A DNA stretch of 64,000 nt from Polytrichum commune. Its lineage: Eukaryota; Streptophyta; Polytrichopsida; Polytrichales; Polytrichaceae. The position numbers were made by a program, and so were the translations under genes. The stretch lies in contig OX485809.1 in the NCBI GenBank assembly GCA_950295325.1, positions 41,507,081-41,571,080 of the forward strand, given 5' to 3'. Under the pieces are notes generated by a model that was not told the DNA's origin, made no database searches, and saw only the letters and a list, made by a program, of their open reading frames with translations. Shown piece by piece: positions 36,401 to 48,365 of this stretch (positions are counted from its first letter, which is position 1; every line of letters starts with the position of its first letter).

Positions 36401-39400
36401 AATTCATCTTTACTAGTGACGAAGAGTATTTTCCACGTGGATTTCAAGTGAGCTTCAACCAATGTAGAAATGAAACCTAAGAAGTTTTGAGGGGGAATTG
36501 ATTATCTCTGATTCATTAGAGAACCCTCTAGAGTACTCTTCAAATTTTATGGTGAACATTGATTTTAGCAATCCAGATGATGCATATTGTCAAACAAGAG
36601 CAGGAGGATCCGCAGAAGCCACTAACCACAGGTGAGTTCACAGCAAGTCGTATTGATGTAGAAAAGAAGTCTTGATTGGCACCTGGGTGGATACTGCAAA
36701 CCTGCTGAGGAAGTAAAAGCTCCCTCCTCTTGCTTGTCTGCATTCGAAAACACTTATTAAAAATTTATTGCAACCATCTGGGAAATGAAGAATAGCCTAA
36801 TACACTGGGAGTTTGTGTTTGCAACTATTTTCCAGACTTCCCAATTGCACAGGACAGCCTTGGAATGCTCAAATTTAATGATAGCATTCAGACTTACGTC
36901 AGGATTGGTTGAGAGGGGCAGATCCAGAACCCGAATACAAGGCAGACCTGCTCTTCGTTCATAAAGTACTAAATGTTTGTGAAATACATCCATGTCTGTA
37001 ATTGCAGCTCCATCTTCTACCCCAATGACTTCCTGCATTCAAAGAATTCAGGAACCTCAGAACCCTCAAATTACCAGATTATTCACAAAATATTTCTAGA
37101 TATTTAATGTAGATCAGGCAGAAGCAAAAAATCGATTTTAAAGCTCTGTGCTGTCACATGAAGCATTGGGAAAAGGCAGTACCTCCCAAAACTCAGAGGT
37201 TGATGTCTGTATGGGACATCGAACCAGCCGATAATTTGGGGAAGGACCTGAATTGGTGAGGATATAAAGATATCCACCATGATGCTCTACATAATATTCA
37301 ACATTTGGCCTACGGCACTCCACTCTCTGTATCCTTCCTCTTGGGTTTTTAGCATCTACAAGATGGACCTGCATACATCATGTCTCAGTGTAGAGCTGTT
37401 GTTAGCAATGAATCAAACAAACTTTAGATTTACCAGTGATCTAAGGATTAGTGACCTGTATGTACCTCAAGTCCTGTACCACAGTTCTTGATAAAGACCA
37501 TGAAGCTATTCATGCCCCAACTCTTGAAATAACTTAGTTCCACAACAGCCACATAGCTACCACTGTTGAGTGCACATGCAATAGTGAGATAAAATACCTC
37601 TGATGAGGTCTTTGTATTCACATTCAAAGTTATAAATTGCCAATCCTTTGTCCTTGCAATATCTACAAACCTACTTGCGTCATGCTCCTCAAGCACCAAC
37701 TTGCTCTCTGTAGTAGAATCTAAGCTGCGACAATAAATCCTGAACCAACATACTACAATTTTGTTACTTAAATTTTGTGTGGCAAACTGTAGAACAACAT
37801 TGAGAAGTCTAATCAGTTGCACCTCATCTGACAGTAAAACCAATTCTTATAATTGTATATTAAAGCTGCACATTTAAGGCTGGACAATACCTCCTACCTA
37901 ATTGAATCAAAGTTCATCCACCTGCAAACTCTGCCAATGTTCTAAAAGCAAAATATTGTACAGGGCAAGCAACAAGGTCCAACCAGTACATATCTTAAAA
38001 AGAATGTGATACAACCTTACTTGAAAGGACGCATCACATTGTCAACAACAGTGTAGAATAGCGATGGTTCTGTCTGTGCCCACTCAACACTCACAACACC
38101 CTCGGTAGTGTGTTGAGACAACAACTCTCCTGTACGCAAGTCTTTCACAAACAATGTGAACTCTTCCGAGCCCTTCTTGTCAATAGTGTAGGCTAGTAAA
38201 TTATGGTCTGCTGAGAGTTTGCACATACCCACATGCGCATAACCTGATTCAACATCCACGTTGCATCAATAAACATGAACGCACAAATAGGTGCATGACA
38301 ATAATAACTAAACTGTGATTTTAGCTTAAACCACAAGGACTATTGTAGTTAGAAAAATAAAAAATGACGACATGTACATGAGAAACACAATCACGAAGTT
38401 GTGGTAGTGATTAAAAACTTGAGGACTCTTTATGCTTAAATATGCATTCAAGTACCATATTGTTCTGCAATGGCATTCTGGTTCAGGAGAACCTCCTCTT
38501 GGCTCCTGAATGAATGAGCATCCAAGTCAAATCCTTGTGCTGGCCTCCTGTAATACACTGGAAACTCCTCTCCTTCTGGAACCTTGCTGTAATACCACCT
38601 GCCATAAAAATAAAATGTCAAAGTTTGATATGAGGTACCTTGGTAAATTTGAACAATAAATGGCACAACAATGTAATCAGATCAACTGGACCAATCTGCA
38701 AAGCTTCCAAGGCCCCCGATAGACTTTACCCCTCATACTCGCTAACACTACACCGTTGCAAGATGGACCTGCACATAGGTACCAAAAGCAAACATAGAGG
38801 ACACCATCTACGAGGAGATATTGGATGAGATTAACACATGCCATTCAGGGCTTAACCCTGAAAGGACCAGGAATGTGTTTACATAGGGTACATGGCAATC
38901 TGTACAAACGTCCAACAAGTATTGAAATGATAATCTGTTTGATCCATGCACTTGAATCCATACCTAGCACAGCCTATTGAAGACAGGAAGTAAAAATAAA
39001 GTCATGTGTGACAACAACAATTACATACACGTGGTATGTTTTTAAGTCTAGGTCAATTATATGAGCTCAAATCTCCCTATTAATCATTTTTCATAAATGT
39101 ATGCTCCGGCTGTCATAATGCACAAGACAAATGGGCTATTTTCAGATAGGGTTACATTAGTTAAAACAGTCAAGTAATCTTAAACCCCTCCATATAACAG
39201 CTTGAGGCCCAAGATGGGCCTTTCCGAACTTTGAAGGGTTAAGCAAGCAAGAAGGTGTTTACAAAAAAGCAATTGAGATTTTCACACATTTAAAGTGACC
39301 AGTACCAGCTTCCCCAGCGCTCCGGAGGAACAGAGAGCTCACTACCCATCCGACTAACCATCTCCCTCATCAAGGTTTGCTGGAGCTGCAACGTGTCCGC

Positions 39401-39727
39401 CATCACCACGTCTGCATACTTGTTTTCCTGATGAAGATGCTCAACTAGAAAAGCTTTCTGAGAGGGATTTGACATCCAGTGGTATGGATCATTCCATTTC
39501 ACTCCATGTGCTTCCTTAGCACAAGGTTGCTGCAGGGCTACTGGAGGCAAACTATGAAAATCCTGAAGTGCACTTCTTTTGTCTCGGCCATAGTGCCTAC
39601 AACTCCCCAGAAAAACTTCTAAACATGATGAAACAAGCATTCGATGTTGAGGATAACCAAAAAGGCAACAAGAGCGTGTCAATTGAACTGTCATCTTTGA
39701 CTTCACAGGATTACATGAACCAAGCAA
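33498..39727 (-). CDS. Oligopeptidase B-like serine peptidase (S9A)
   Basis: Twelve minus-strand exons join in frame to about 794 residues: 39727-39306, 38598-38456, 38243-38021, 37921-37898, 37724-37598, 37368-37183, 37032-36898, 36737-36627, 36066-35654, 34953-34737, 34106-33913, 33687-33498. The family cuts short peptides after basic residues, with a beta-propeller gating an alpha/beta-hydrolase domain. The propeller part includes PERWGSWWYYSKVPEGEEFP, DKKGSEEFTLFVKDL and GYLYILTNSG. The catalytic part includes LLFGYGAYGQ, GGGELGKTWHHRG, the nucleophile in WGMSAGG (Ser ~644), Asp ~730 in SSLHDTRVGYWE and His ~768 in NSGHFGEGGR, so the triad is complete. VPFVDICNTMLD and EYEEWGNP are typical of oligopeptidase B. 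Exon 4 is only 24 nt. The first ~60 residues before the conserved region may be an organelle transit peptide; several Met codons could start the protein, and the most upstream in frame was chosen. Confidence 0.92.
34402..34705. repeat. MITE-like element in peptidase intron
   Basis: Terminal inverted repeats TAGTCCTACTGGTGTGGG (left) and CCCACACTAATAGGACTA (right) match at 16 of 18 positions. The element is about 300 bp and non-coding, in the intron between exons 10 and 11. A TA target duplication is possible because the repeats start and end with TA. Confidence 0.65.
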
Positions 39728-40521
39728 GGGAAACAGAGGACTTCAGCGCCCTACTAATTGCCCCATAAGTTCTTGATTAGACATTAGGCTGCTTAATTGC
39801 CCCCTTGTATTGCACTACTTCTTATCTCCAAGTCCATGCAACTCTTAAAATGCCCAAAGCGAATGCTTTCCAGGTGTAGAGGAACGAGCTCTGGGCCATT
39901 TAATATCTGACACAAAAGAGTATACAAGCCCATCAGAATTGCATTAAAATCATGTAAATGGAAACACGAAGCATTTTTTTGCTACCAACTACATAAAAAA
40001 AATTCTTGGATCTTTGCTTTCCATCTAAATAGGCTCTCACCTGATCTCCAACCTGATATGTTAGTGGAGATTTCACATGGATAGTTTGCCATTACTGCTC
40101 CATCTTTGTTCAGCATTAAGTTGTATATCTCGGGAGTTCCTGCTCCTTGCAGAATCACCATCAACAATTTTTGTTGCTGATTAACATCATTTTGAAGGGA
40201 AGAGCCTGAGGGTTGATCGCCTCCGGCCTCTACATAAACCAACATTTATAAGCAGTTGATCAATACCATATGAACGTCAATTTCATAAAACGCCCTCTCA
40301 CAAAAGGATATGTGGTATTTCTAATTACAGTGTCAAAGACTCGGAAGTGAGCACAAGAGGAAAGCAACGTCTGACCCAGACCTGTAAACTGAGTTCTTCT
40401 CTTGATATTGCCTGATTTTTAGGTTTACAGATGTTGACATTGTTATCTCTTGCAGCAGGTGTTGACATTTAAATGTCAGCAAGATGACTCAATATACTCT
40501 TGCTACCTGTAAGAGATAGGA
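39728..40521. other. Upstream region of the peptidase gene
   Basis: Presumed promoter side of the peptidase gene. A minus-strand open stretch at 40245-39982 contains ILQGAGTPEIYNLMLNKDG; it is flanked by splice-like sites but I do not recognise it and would not call it a gene. Confidence 0.4.
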
Positions 40522-40545
40522 AAACCCTTAAACCCTAAACCCTAG
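40522..40545. repeat. Interstitial telomere-like repeat
   Basis: Reads AAACCCTTAAACCCTAAACC then CTAG, about three CCCTAAA-type units, roughly 100 bp outside the left arm of the inverted duplication. Confidence 0.7.
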
Positions 40546-40647
40546 CCACGGAATCCTTCTCATAGTAATTAAATGCTCCGAGTACAGCAAAACGAACTAG
40601 CCCATTCCCCCTCCACAGCTTTAAGCATACATCAAAACCTTGAGCGA

Positions 40648-41517
40648 GAATCCAAAAAGGTTTGTTCTTCGGTGGAGTCGGGTTGCAAGTCTACGCCCCT
40701 GGCCAGAGCTGCAAATGGAAAATTCTGGTGCCGGGTGCGAAGTCCATCACCCTCTACTTCGAAAAGGTTGCCCTAACCTACGACGCGCTGGATTTTATCA
40801 CAGTGGGCCACGAGAATCATGTGCAGGAGACGCTGACTGGGTTTGGGAAGAACATAACGGTGACAGTCTTTGGAGACGAGGCCAACATACACTTCAACTC
40901 GTATGGTGGTAGAAGTCCCCAACCAGAGTCGGCGGGCTTCATCCTTCACTACGCTGCAGGTGAATCTTTAGAAACTCTTATGCCAATCGTGTATGTTTCG
41001 TCTAGCGTGCTTGAGGTAAGGTACCCAGGACTAATTCGCCTACTCACATTGATTGCTGTGGGTGTAAGTGCACGGACACCACATAGAGATGGGATCGTGT
41101 GTTGTGAACCATTCTGGACCCAGTAGTCAACCTAATTGCGGGGGATCTACATGATCGTTAAAGAAGAAAGAGCTTGATCAATGTATAAGATACTGCCCGA
41201 AAATTGGTTGCAGAGCCAACAGTGCGTGTGTTAAGGGTTGCTTCCTTGGAACTTGACTTTCAAACGAATTTGATGTGTAGATCACTTTGTGTGCATAGTA
41301 ATTGGAGCTCACATGGACACTTTTTGTTTTGCACTCTCTGAGTGTATCAAACACGGAATTAATTACAAGATTATTAGCAAATTTTCATCATCAAAGTGAA
41401 GATTCTTTTGTCCTTCTAAATAATCGTGTTTTAAGGCCATGATGTTTTTATCGTATGTCCTTTTAAACTTGCGTGTGAAACAATCAAGGTTTCACCAACC
41501 AAATCCTCAGGGAAGCA
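40648..41517 (+). pseudogene. Inverted partial copy of the CUB exon and 3' flank
   Basis: This segment is the reverse-orientation copy of 42563-43437. It contains the CUB-coding exon (from GGT TTG TTC TTC onward) plus its 3' flank, but lacks the signal peptide, the EXORDIUM domain, the first Cys of the CUB domain and any visible promoter. In about 480 nt of coding sequence I count six substitutions against the parent exon, five changing residues (Ser/Phe, Lys/Thr, Glu/Lys, Thr/Ala, His/Gln). An 8-nt deletion near 41104 removes the parental stop context and extends the frame to 41126. It is best read as a truncated duplicate, not a separate gene. Confidence 0.88.
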
Positions 41518-42562
41518 TCTCAAATATCTACCGTGGCAATTAACAATCATCACTCCCACCTATACAGTCAATAAGGATATGATTAACAAGGAAGACACAC
41601 AACGTCCAAGTTACTCACCATTGTTGTGCAAGTATTGAGATACTTCATAAACCCTAAACCCTAAACCATGACCTAATCAAGAGAGAATTCTTCTTCTTGT
41701 AACCATTTTGGTACAAGTATTTCAAGGGAAACTATACTAACCCTTGATTCATGCAAGGCTACTAGGCAAAACATGCTTCGTCCTACTTTATTGTACCCAT
41801 GCATATGAATTATGAAGCACTTGTAACACAATCCCCTTCATGCTTCTTTCCGGGATAATGGGCACACCAAAAACATCAAGACAATAATACATGGACACGT
41901 TAAACATAACATTTATTCTAAAAATAAATGAGGATAGTGAAAACTCCAACTCAATCTTGAGATTTCCATGCATAAATTTCGGCACTTTCAAAATCACATG
42001 CTAATAAGTGTTGAATTTGTCCAAGGTACTAGTTTGGTCCGTGTTGTACCAACATTCTCATAAACATCAAGGCATACAAGTGAAATGGGAGGGGGACTCT
42101 TTCATTACAAGAGGGTGTTCACAGCTTACAACAATGATACTTGACATGAGCGGCACCCTTTAAGAAACCAAATGCATGTGAGCAAGATTATTCACCGAAA
42201 CTGGAAGCATGATAAGTTTGTAAAGAATCAAATTTGTTGAGCTCTTGCTCTCAATTTCTAACAATTGTTTTCACATGTTTCAAATTGCATTAACACCGTT
42301 GTTCTTAAGTAATCGGGTTCTCACAAATGCTAGACTATGAGTTTGTAAATCAATGCAACTTGATGGTGTCTATTATTTGGAAGCTGACATGTTCCCCACT
42401 CAACTCCATACGCCATAACATGGAAAACTTGAACGAATGGGCCGCTTGAATGATGAAATGGAAGTTACAACGAATGACCTGCCACAACATAACACAACCC
42501 ACATCATGAGTAACATTGAAAAGATACACGCTTGGCCACTACAAATACTTCCATTGCTTCCC
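41518..42562. other. Spacer between the inverted arms
   Basis: About 1.05 kb of unique-looking AT-rich sequence, the loop of the potential hairpin. It includes the telomere-like repeat at 41648-41667. No gene seen. Confidence 0.7.
41648..41667. repeat. Interstitial telomere-like repeat
   Basis: AAACCCTAAACCCTAAACC, nearly three perfect CCCTAAA units, about 130 bp beyond the inner end of the left arm. Confidence 0.75.
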
Positions 42563-43437
42563 TGAAGATTTGGTTGGTGAAACCTTGATTGTTTCACACG
42601 CAAGTTTAAAAGGACATACGCTAAAAACATTCAAGGCCTAAAAACACGATTATTTAGAATCCTCACTTTGCTGATGGAAATTTGCTAATAATCGTGTAAT
42701 TAATTCCATGTTTGATACACTCGGAGGGTGCAAAACAAAAAGTGTCCATGTGAGCTCCAATTACTATGCACACAAAGTGATCTACACATCAAATTCGTTT
42801 GAAAGTCGAGTTCCAAGGAAGCAACCCTTAACACGCGCACTGTTGGCTCTGCAACCAATTCTCGGGCAGTATCTTATCCATTGATTGTCAAGTGGAGATC
42901 AAGCTCTTTCTTCTTTAACGATCATGTAGATCCCCCGCAATATTTAGGTTGACTACTGGGTCCAGAATGGTTCACAAATTTTCAACACACGATCCCATCT
43001 CTTTGTGGTGCCCGTGCACTTACACCCACAGCAATCAATGTGAGTAGGCGAATTAGTCCTGGGTACCTTACCTCAAGCACGCTAGACGAAACATACACGA
43101 TTGGCATAAGAGTTTCTAAAGATTTACCTGCAGCGTAGTGAAGGATGAAGCCCGCCGACTCTGGTTGGGGACTTCTACCACCATACGAGTTGAAGTGTAT
43201 GTTGGCCTCGTCTCCAAAGACTGTCACCGTTATGTTCTTCCCAAACCCAGTCAGCGTCTCCTGCACATGATTCTCGTGGCCCACTGTGATAAAATCCAGC
43301 GCGTCGTAGGTGAGGGCAACCGTTTCGAAGTAGAGGGTGATGAACTTCGCACCCGGCACCAGAATTTTCCATTTGCAGCTCTGGCCAGGGGCGTAGACTT
43401 GCAACCCGACTCCACCGAAGAACAAACCTTTCTGGAT
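42563..43437 (-). repeat. Right arm of the inverted duplication (parent copy)
   Basis: Reverse-complement match to 40648-41517. It covers most of the CUB exon of the EXORDIUM-CUB gene and about 420 bp of 3' flank. Similarity is near-perfect in the coding part and lower, with small indels, in the flank. It breaks off at GGAAGC on the inner side. Confidence 0.9.
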
Positions 43438-45866
43438 GGTTCCCTTGGGTTTATGCAGCACCACGGTGTTGGCGGCACAATTCTCTGTATAACATTACAC
43501 ATACGAGATCCATGAAGCTTATTGTGTCATGTGGACCTTATGTGGTTGGCGCACTACCGTTCCAAGCCGCTCCCCGTTGGCGCGGGAAGATGACGGCACA
43601 GGTCAAACTAGGACGCAAATCTGGGACTTGCAAGGATCTCTGACTCGTTGGAACCTAGAATGGATTGAGCTGCTCATACTGCGGGACTTTGAAACAACGA
43701 GAGCTTGCAAACGCTGATAAAATCACCATTTCAAACACTAAGCAAGTGACAGTGATTACAACGTTGTAAATCTATGATACCCAAATTCATTTTTACAAGG
43801 AATGACAAAGAATGTTCAACCGGTGACACTAAGTATAATTGTTAGTGTAGATATGTTACATGGCAACCACTATACATTGTCATTTGAATCTGGAAGACTC
43901 ACCAACAGGTTGAGTGGCGCATCCCTTGGTCTCCAAGCTCCAGATCTTCTGAATCAGAAACTGGGATCCATGGTCACCGTAAACATTGAAGGATGCCTTG
44001 GACTTAGGCTCCACCAACGTATGCAGGAAGTTGTAGCATTCCGAAGTGTTGGTAGGGAAATCGGGGTAAATGCTCGGCAGATTACAGTACCACCAATCTC
44101 CCGCGGCATAATTGAACTCGCACAAATCCTCCGGAACGACATTATACATCCACGCAGTATTATACGGATCCACAATCGTTGACAGAAGCTCATAAATGTA
44201 ATTGCTTATCATAGCATCAAGCCCTCCGTCGGGTGAAACCTCCTTGTTCGGAGCCCGTCCAACATCCAAACGATTGGTCACTGCAGGTGGTGAATTGAAC
44301 GGACTGCAACCAATGAGAAGGTCGTTGGTTTCGGATGGGAGGGGGACAAATGTGTAGAGGAAGTTATTGCTTAACCAGTCGGAGCAGTTATTCGTGGTTG
44401 TTACACTGCAATTGGAAGACCGGTCGGCGCAGTAAGCTGTCCCATTGAATGTGACGTCCCCGGAGGTGAAGAGGAAGTAAATTCCTTGCTCGTAGTCCTC
44501 CGGAAGGCTATAATTAGCGATGTGGTTACCGATGATGACCACGGGGTCGATGTCGGGGTTGATTGTCTGACCGAACGAGTATGCGTCGTCAATTTCACCG
44601 GCTATGGTGACGCTCTTGCTTGCATACTTTCGTGGTTCTCCAGGAAGTTCTTGGTAATACTCCGTCACGAGCTTGTACATGTTGCTTAAGCTCGGCCATT
44701 GTCGGATCGGGTGCTTTGGAGTGAGGGAGTTTGTGGCCGTTCGAAGAACATTCTTCTGTTGCTCTGTCCATGTGCCGTACCACACGAAGTAGATGTGTAC
44801 CGGTTTCCACATGATCTGCACATTGTTGTGATGATGGTAAAAATGCGGAGTGAAACATGAAGTCTCCATGACACATTCTTCGTTTAGGAAGAACATGTGT
44901 AGTGGTTCTTGGAGAGGGCAGGGAACATGCAAGAATCCTAAATTGGAGAAGCTTCAGGGTTGGTGTATACTTTGTCCCCCATTAGAATATCAACGGTTTT
45001 TGAAACACTTCTCATGCTTCTAATGTACTGATGGTTTGTTTTTTCGCAAAAAGAAGTAACATAACTGGTAAGACGGAATTATCTATTGAGAGGAATTCAT
45101 TGAGACCATGTTTGTGTCTAAAGCAGAAGAGGTTGGCATTGTCAGAGTCAATGGTCAATTAGAACCAATCAGAAGTAAGTCAACGTCCACATCCCTAGGT
45201 ATTTAGGGAATTTCTTGGAATTTGTAGTCTTCTTGATGCTTGCCTTAATACAAAAGCAGTTCCAAAATAGGTCAATGTTAAATCTGAAGGTCAATATATT
45301 CATTGCGAAAAACATCTTCATACTGAGACAAGTCGATAAGGAAACCTCAAGGTTTTGTAATGTCATAGTCTACCTAGTGAAAAAAAATCCTAAGACAACA
45401 CAAGAAGGGCACCAAGCAGCATTACTGTTGATGGTAATTATTCAGTCCCGCTATTACTCCTTGATTAAATTTAGTGTGTTTCAACTATACAAAAAATTGT
45501 TTCCAACAGTATAGACAATGGATAAATGGAAACAATTTTACGATTAATCTGATGTATAACTGCTATTCGATAGACACGATAGAGACTCAAGATTGACTGA
45601 GCTTCCACTATTTAGAAAAACTGAGGTTGAAAGTTAGTACTTACCCTTCCTCCATGATACTCGACGTTGACAATCGGTGGCCGGTATGTCACGCCCCTCG
45701 GAGTCCCGGAGGACAACAAGGAAGTTGCCCCAGGTTCATTGCTATCATAAAACGAACTCAAACCTTCCCGTGCATAGCGTGCTGCCTCACAGGTATGTAC
45801 GTTGATATGCACCAAAACCAGGGCCAAAGCCACTGCACAATATGCCTTGATTGAGATCTTCGTCAT
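42982..45866 (-). CDS. Secreted EXORDIUM-like protein with C-terminal CUB domain
   Basis: Three minus-strand exons, 45866-45645, 44815-43903 and 43484-42982, join in frame to about 545 residues. Residues 1-29 are a signal peptide (AVALALVLVHINVHTCEA core). After the EYHGG motif, exon 2 (residues ~75-378) is an EXORDIUM/PHI-1 domain: PVHIYFVWYGTWTEQQKNVLR, QWPSLSNMYKLVTEYY, IYFLFTSGDVTFNG, WWYCNLPSIYP, many Cys and several N-glycosylation sequons. EXORDIUM proteins are apoplastic and linked to brassinosteroid- and carbon-dependent growth. Exon 3 (~380-490) is CUB-like: NCAANTVVL, SCKWKILVPGAKFITLYFET, YDALDFITVG, ITVTVFGDEANIHFNSYGG, SAGFILHYAAG. CUB domains usually bind protein or glycan ligands outside cells and are uncommon in plants. 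The last ~50 residues after HYAAG may be read-through of a splice site (GCAG-gtaaat), with a further exon possible. Confidence 0.85.
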
Positions 45867-48112
45867 TTGCAGGCCGGCGAGGACATCACGAACTAGTTAT
45901 TGTGACAATCATTTATGCAGGTTCAATGAGAAACCATGTCAGGCGTGAGACATGGAAACGATTCATTTACCCACTTCTAGATCTGATTTTGGAAAACCAA
46001 TGAATTTCTACTGCACAGAGAAACACAAGTACAACCAGGACGATAGGAATCTAGGAACAACAAGAAAGAGTTTGTGCTCAAAGGTGCTCAAACATAAGGA
46101 GACACGAACTGGACCGAAGAACCAAATGACCAAGTACATCTGTGACACTTGTGATTACAACTATATGCATGCACTTGTAGGACATCCATATCACAAGATG
46201 CAATGCGAGCAGCTCCTCATATTCATTTAACGTTGTGATGATCCATGCTATTGAAGGCAGCATCTGTATTTGATATACTTCATTTGTTATCCATTGGCAT
46301 CTTCTTCTATATGCCACGAATTGCTAACCATTGACAGGAGAAGGTCACTGAACTGAAAAACATATACATCCACTTGCAGCAAGACCTCCAAAACCCGAAC
46401 CTCACGGATGCTCCCAATAATTTGAAATGCAGCCTTTTCGACCCAAGCTTTTGAAGATTATATGTAACTCGCTAACCATTCACAGAAGATTGTCAATAAA
46501 ATTATATTGATTTGCCTTCGCATGCGAATGCGGCATGCTCCCAATATTCATGCAATTAACCAGCTGTGTCATCAAAGCTATTCAAGGCAACATGATCTCC
46601 AGCTTACATACATCACATATATATACATGACTTCTCAAACATTGAGACTGTTTCTAAACTGAGAATGTAATATGTATGAGTGCACATCAAGATCCTCCAG
46701 TATTGATGCAACATTTGTGGTCCAAGTATTTGAAGGCATACAAATGGTCTTCTCATACATAAGACGTGTTAACCGGTAACATTAGGCCAGGAGACTGTCA
46801 CTAAGCTGAGATAGAATACAAGTCTTGCAGGGCGTCCAATACACAAACTAAACTGAATTCTCCCAACACTCGCACAACCTCATTAAATGAAAACACTTTT
46901 GAGATTACAGCGAAAGAATCGCCAACACAAGGCATCATGGCAGGCTCCGAGGAATAGACCGATCGGATTAAACACAGTATACAACAATTGACAATTATTT
47001 CGCATCACCTACTCCAAGTAACTTCCAAACGTGACGATCCGAGTGAGGATCATGTGCTAATGAATTGCTACGCACCTTGACTGGCCCCAGGAAGAACTGC
47101 AGCAACCGGAGGAGGCAAATGGATCTGCATGCTTCGACCTACTCAGTGTGACGAGGGATCCTTTTGTAAGCATCAGTGACTAGTGTGGATTGACTTGAAG
47201 GTTGCCAGGTCGCAAATCACCACACGTGAATTTCCCGTCTAAATGTGAGCAAGGATTTATATTTGCATGTCCACAATTTCGGAGGAGCGTGGGTGAGATC
47301 ACCCATAATTCGAAAACGTGTGCAATATACTTAATGTAGTTCTACATCTTCGGCAACATGTCGAAGGTGGAAGCTGGGGAGGGTATATATGTAAAGCGAT
47401 AATGTACGTAAAAGCAAACATGTAACTCCACACTAATCAGACGAACAGATCTACTTTGGAAACTTGAATTTAAGGTGGTATAAGATATACAAAAGGGTAA
47501 AATGGCAACGCTCAAGTTGCGGTGAACTCCATTTCAGTGTGAAACAATACAAAGCGTCAAAGGCCGCCCAAGACACCTCCAAAACGGGGAGGGCGAACCA
47601 ACAAGTACACTGGTACCTTTCTGGATGATTGCAGTGGATGGCGCCATCTTATTCTCATCCATTCCCCAACCCAAGTGGACTTAACCATGGTTAAGAGGTG
47701 GATTAGGCGGAATACTCTAGCTTTCTTTGCCATGTGTGAGGACAACTATTTTTAAGCATCACTTTTTGGATACACATCTCATGATGCCGACTATTATTAT
47801 TATAACTTTGTTTGGCATGTGTTAGGAGAACTATTTTTTAGCATCACATTTTGGCTCCACTCCCATGATGCCGGTTCGTATTATTATAACTTATAAATAG
47901 GAAGGTATGCCACATGTCAACTATAATTACTATATATTGAAAAGAAATTAATGGGTTAGGGTTTGAAATTTCAAAATAAGTGGCGTCCATGGCTTTACTT
48001 AAAAATATATATAATGTGGTCATCTTTTAGGGTTTGAGAATCCTATATACTAAGTCTTTTAGGGTTTGAGAATCCTATCCTATCAACGATTGTGAGCATG
48101 CGGAGTGCCATG
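45867..48112. other. Upstream region of EXORDIUM-CUB gene
   Basis: Presumed promoter and intergenic sequence, no further gene recognised. It contains an 84-bp tandem duplication at 47726-47893 and a 23-bp motif (CTTTTAGGGTTTGAGAATCC) twice at 48024-48078. Confidence 0.45.
47726..47893. repeat. 84-bp tandem duplication
   Basis: Two diverged units starting TTTG(C/G)CATGTG and ending CATGATGCCG...ATTATTATAACTT, at 47726 and 47811. Confidence 0.75.
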
Positions 48113-48357
48113 GTCTCCCGATTTTGTGTTAGGCCTACCTCCAAGAGGTGGTTTTTGAGAATAGTCCAAGTGACCATGAAACGTGATCCATTTGATGTCA
48201 TGTAGGATCCATGTAGACTTTACATCCATCTCCATTCACATACTCCGTTGGTCCCTCAAGTGTAGTGTGAAGCGAACTTGGACCGGCTCCGCCTTTTCCC
48301 CAATGAGATTGCTTGAAGTGCAATGGTCACATGCTCTCAGTCTCGTGTGTGAAGTGG
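48113..48357 (-). repeat. Dispersed repeat R, copy 2 (uninterrupted)
   Basis: Reverse complement of the three pieces of copy 1 (259-354, 2352-2484, 4168-4195) in one continuous run. It preserves a single ACTAC where copy 1 has the solo LTR and a single TA where copy 1 has the Tigger element. Confidence 0.85.
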
Positions 48358-48365
48358 CCCTGAAT

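Noticed and set aside
40662-41126. Left CUB open frame as an independent gene
   Set aside because: It lacks start context, signal peptide and the first part of the domain, and it is a near-identical inverted copy of an exon.
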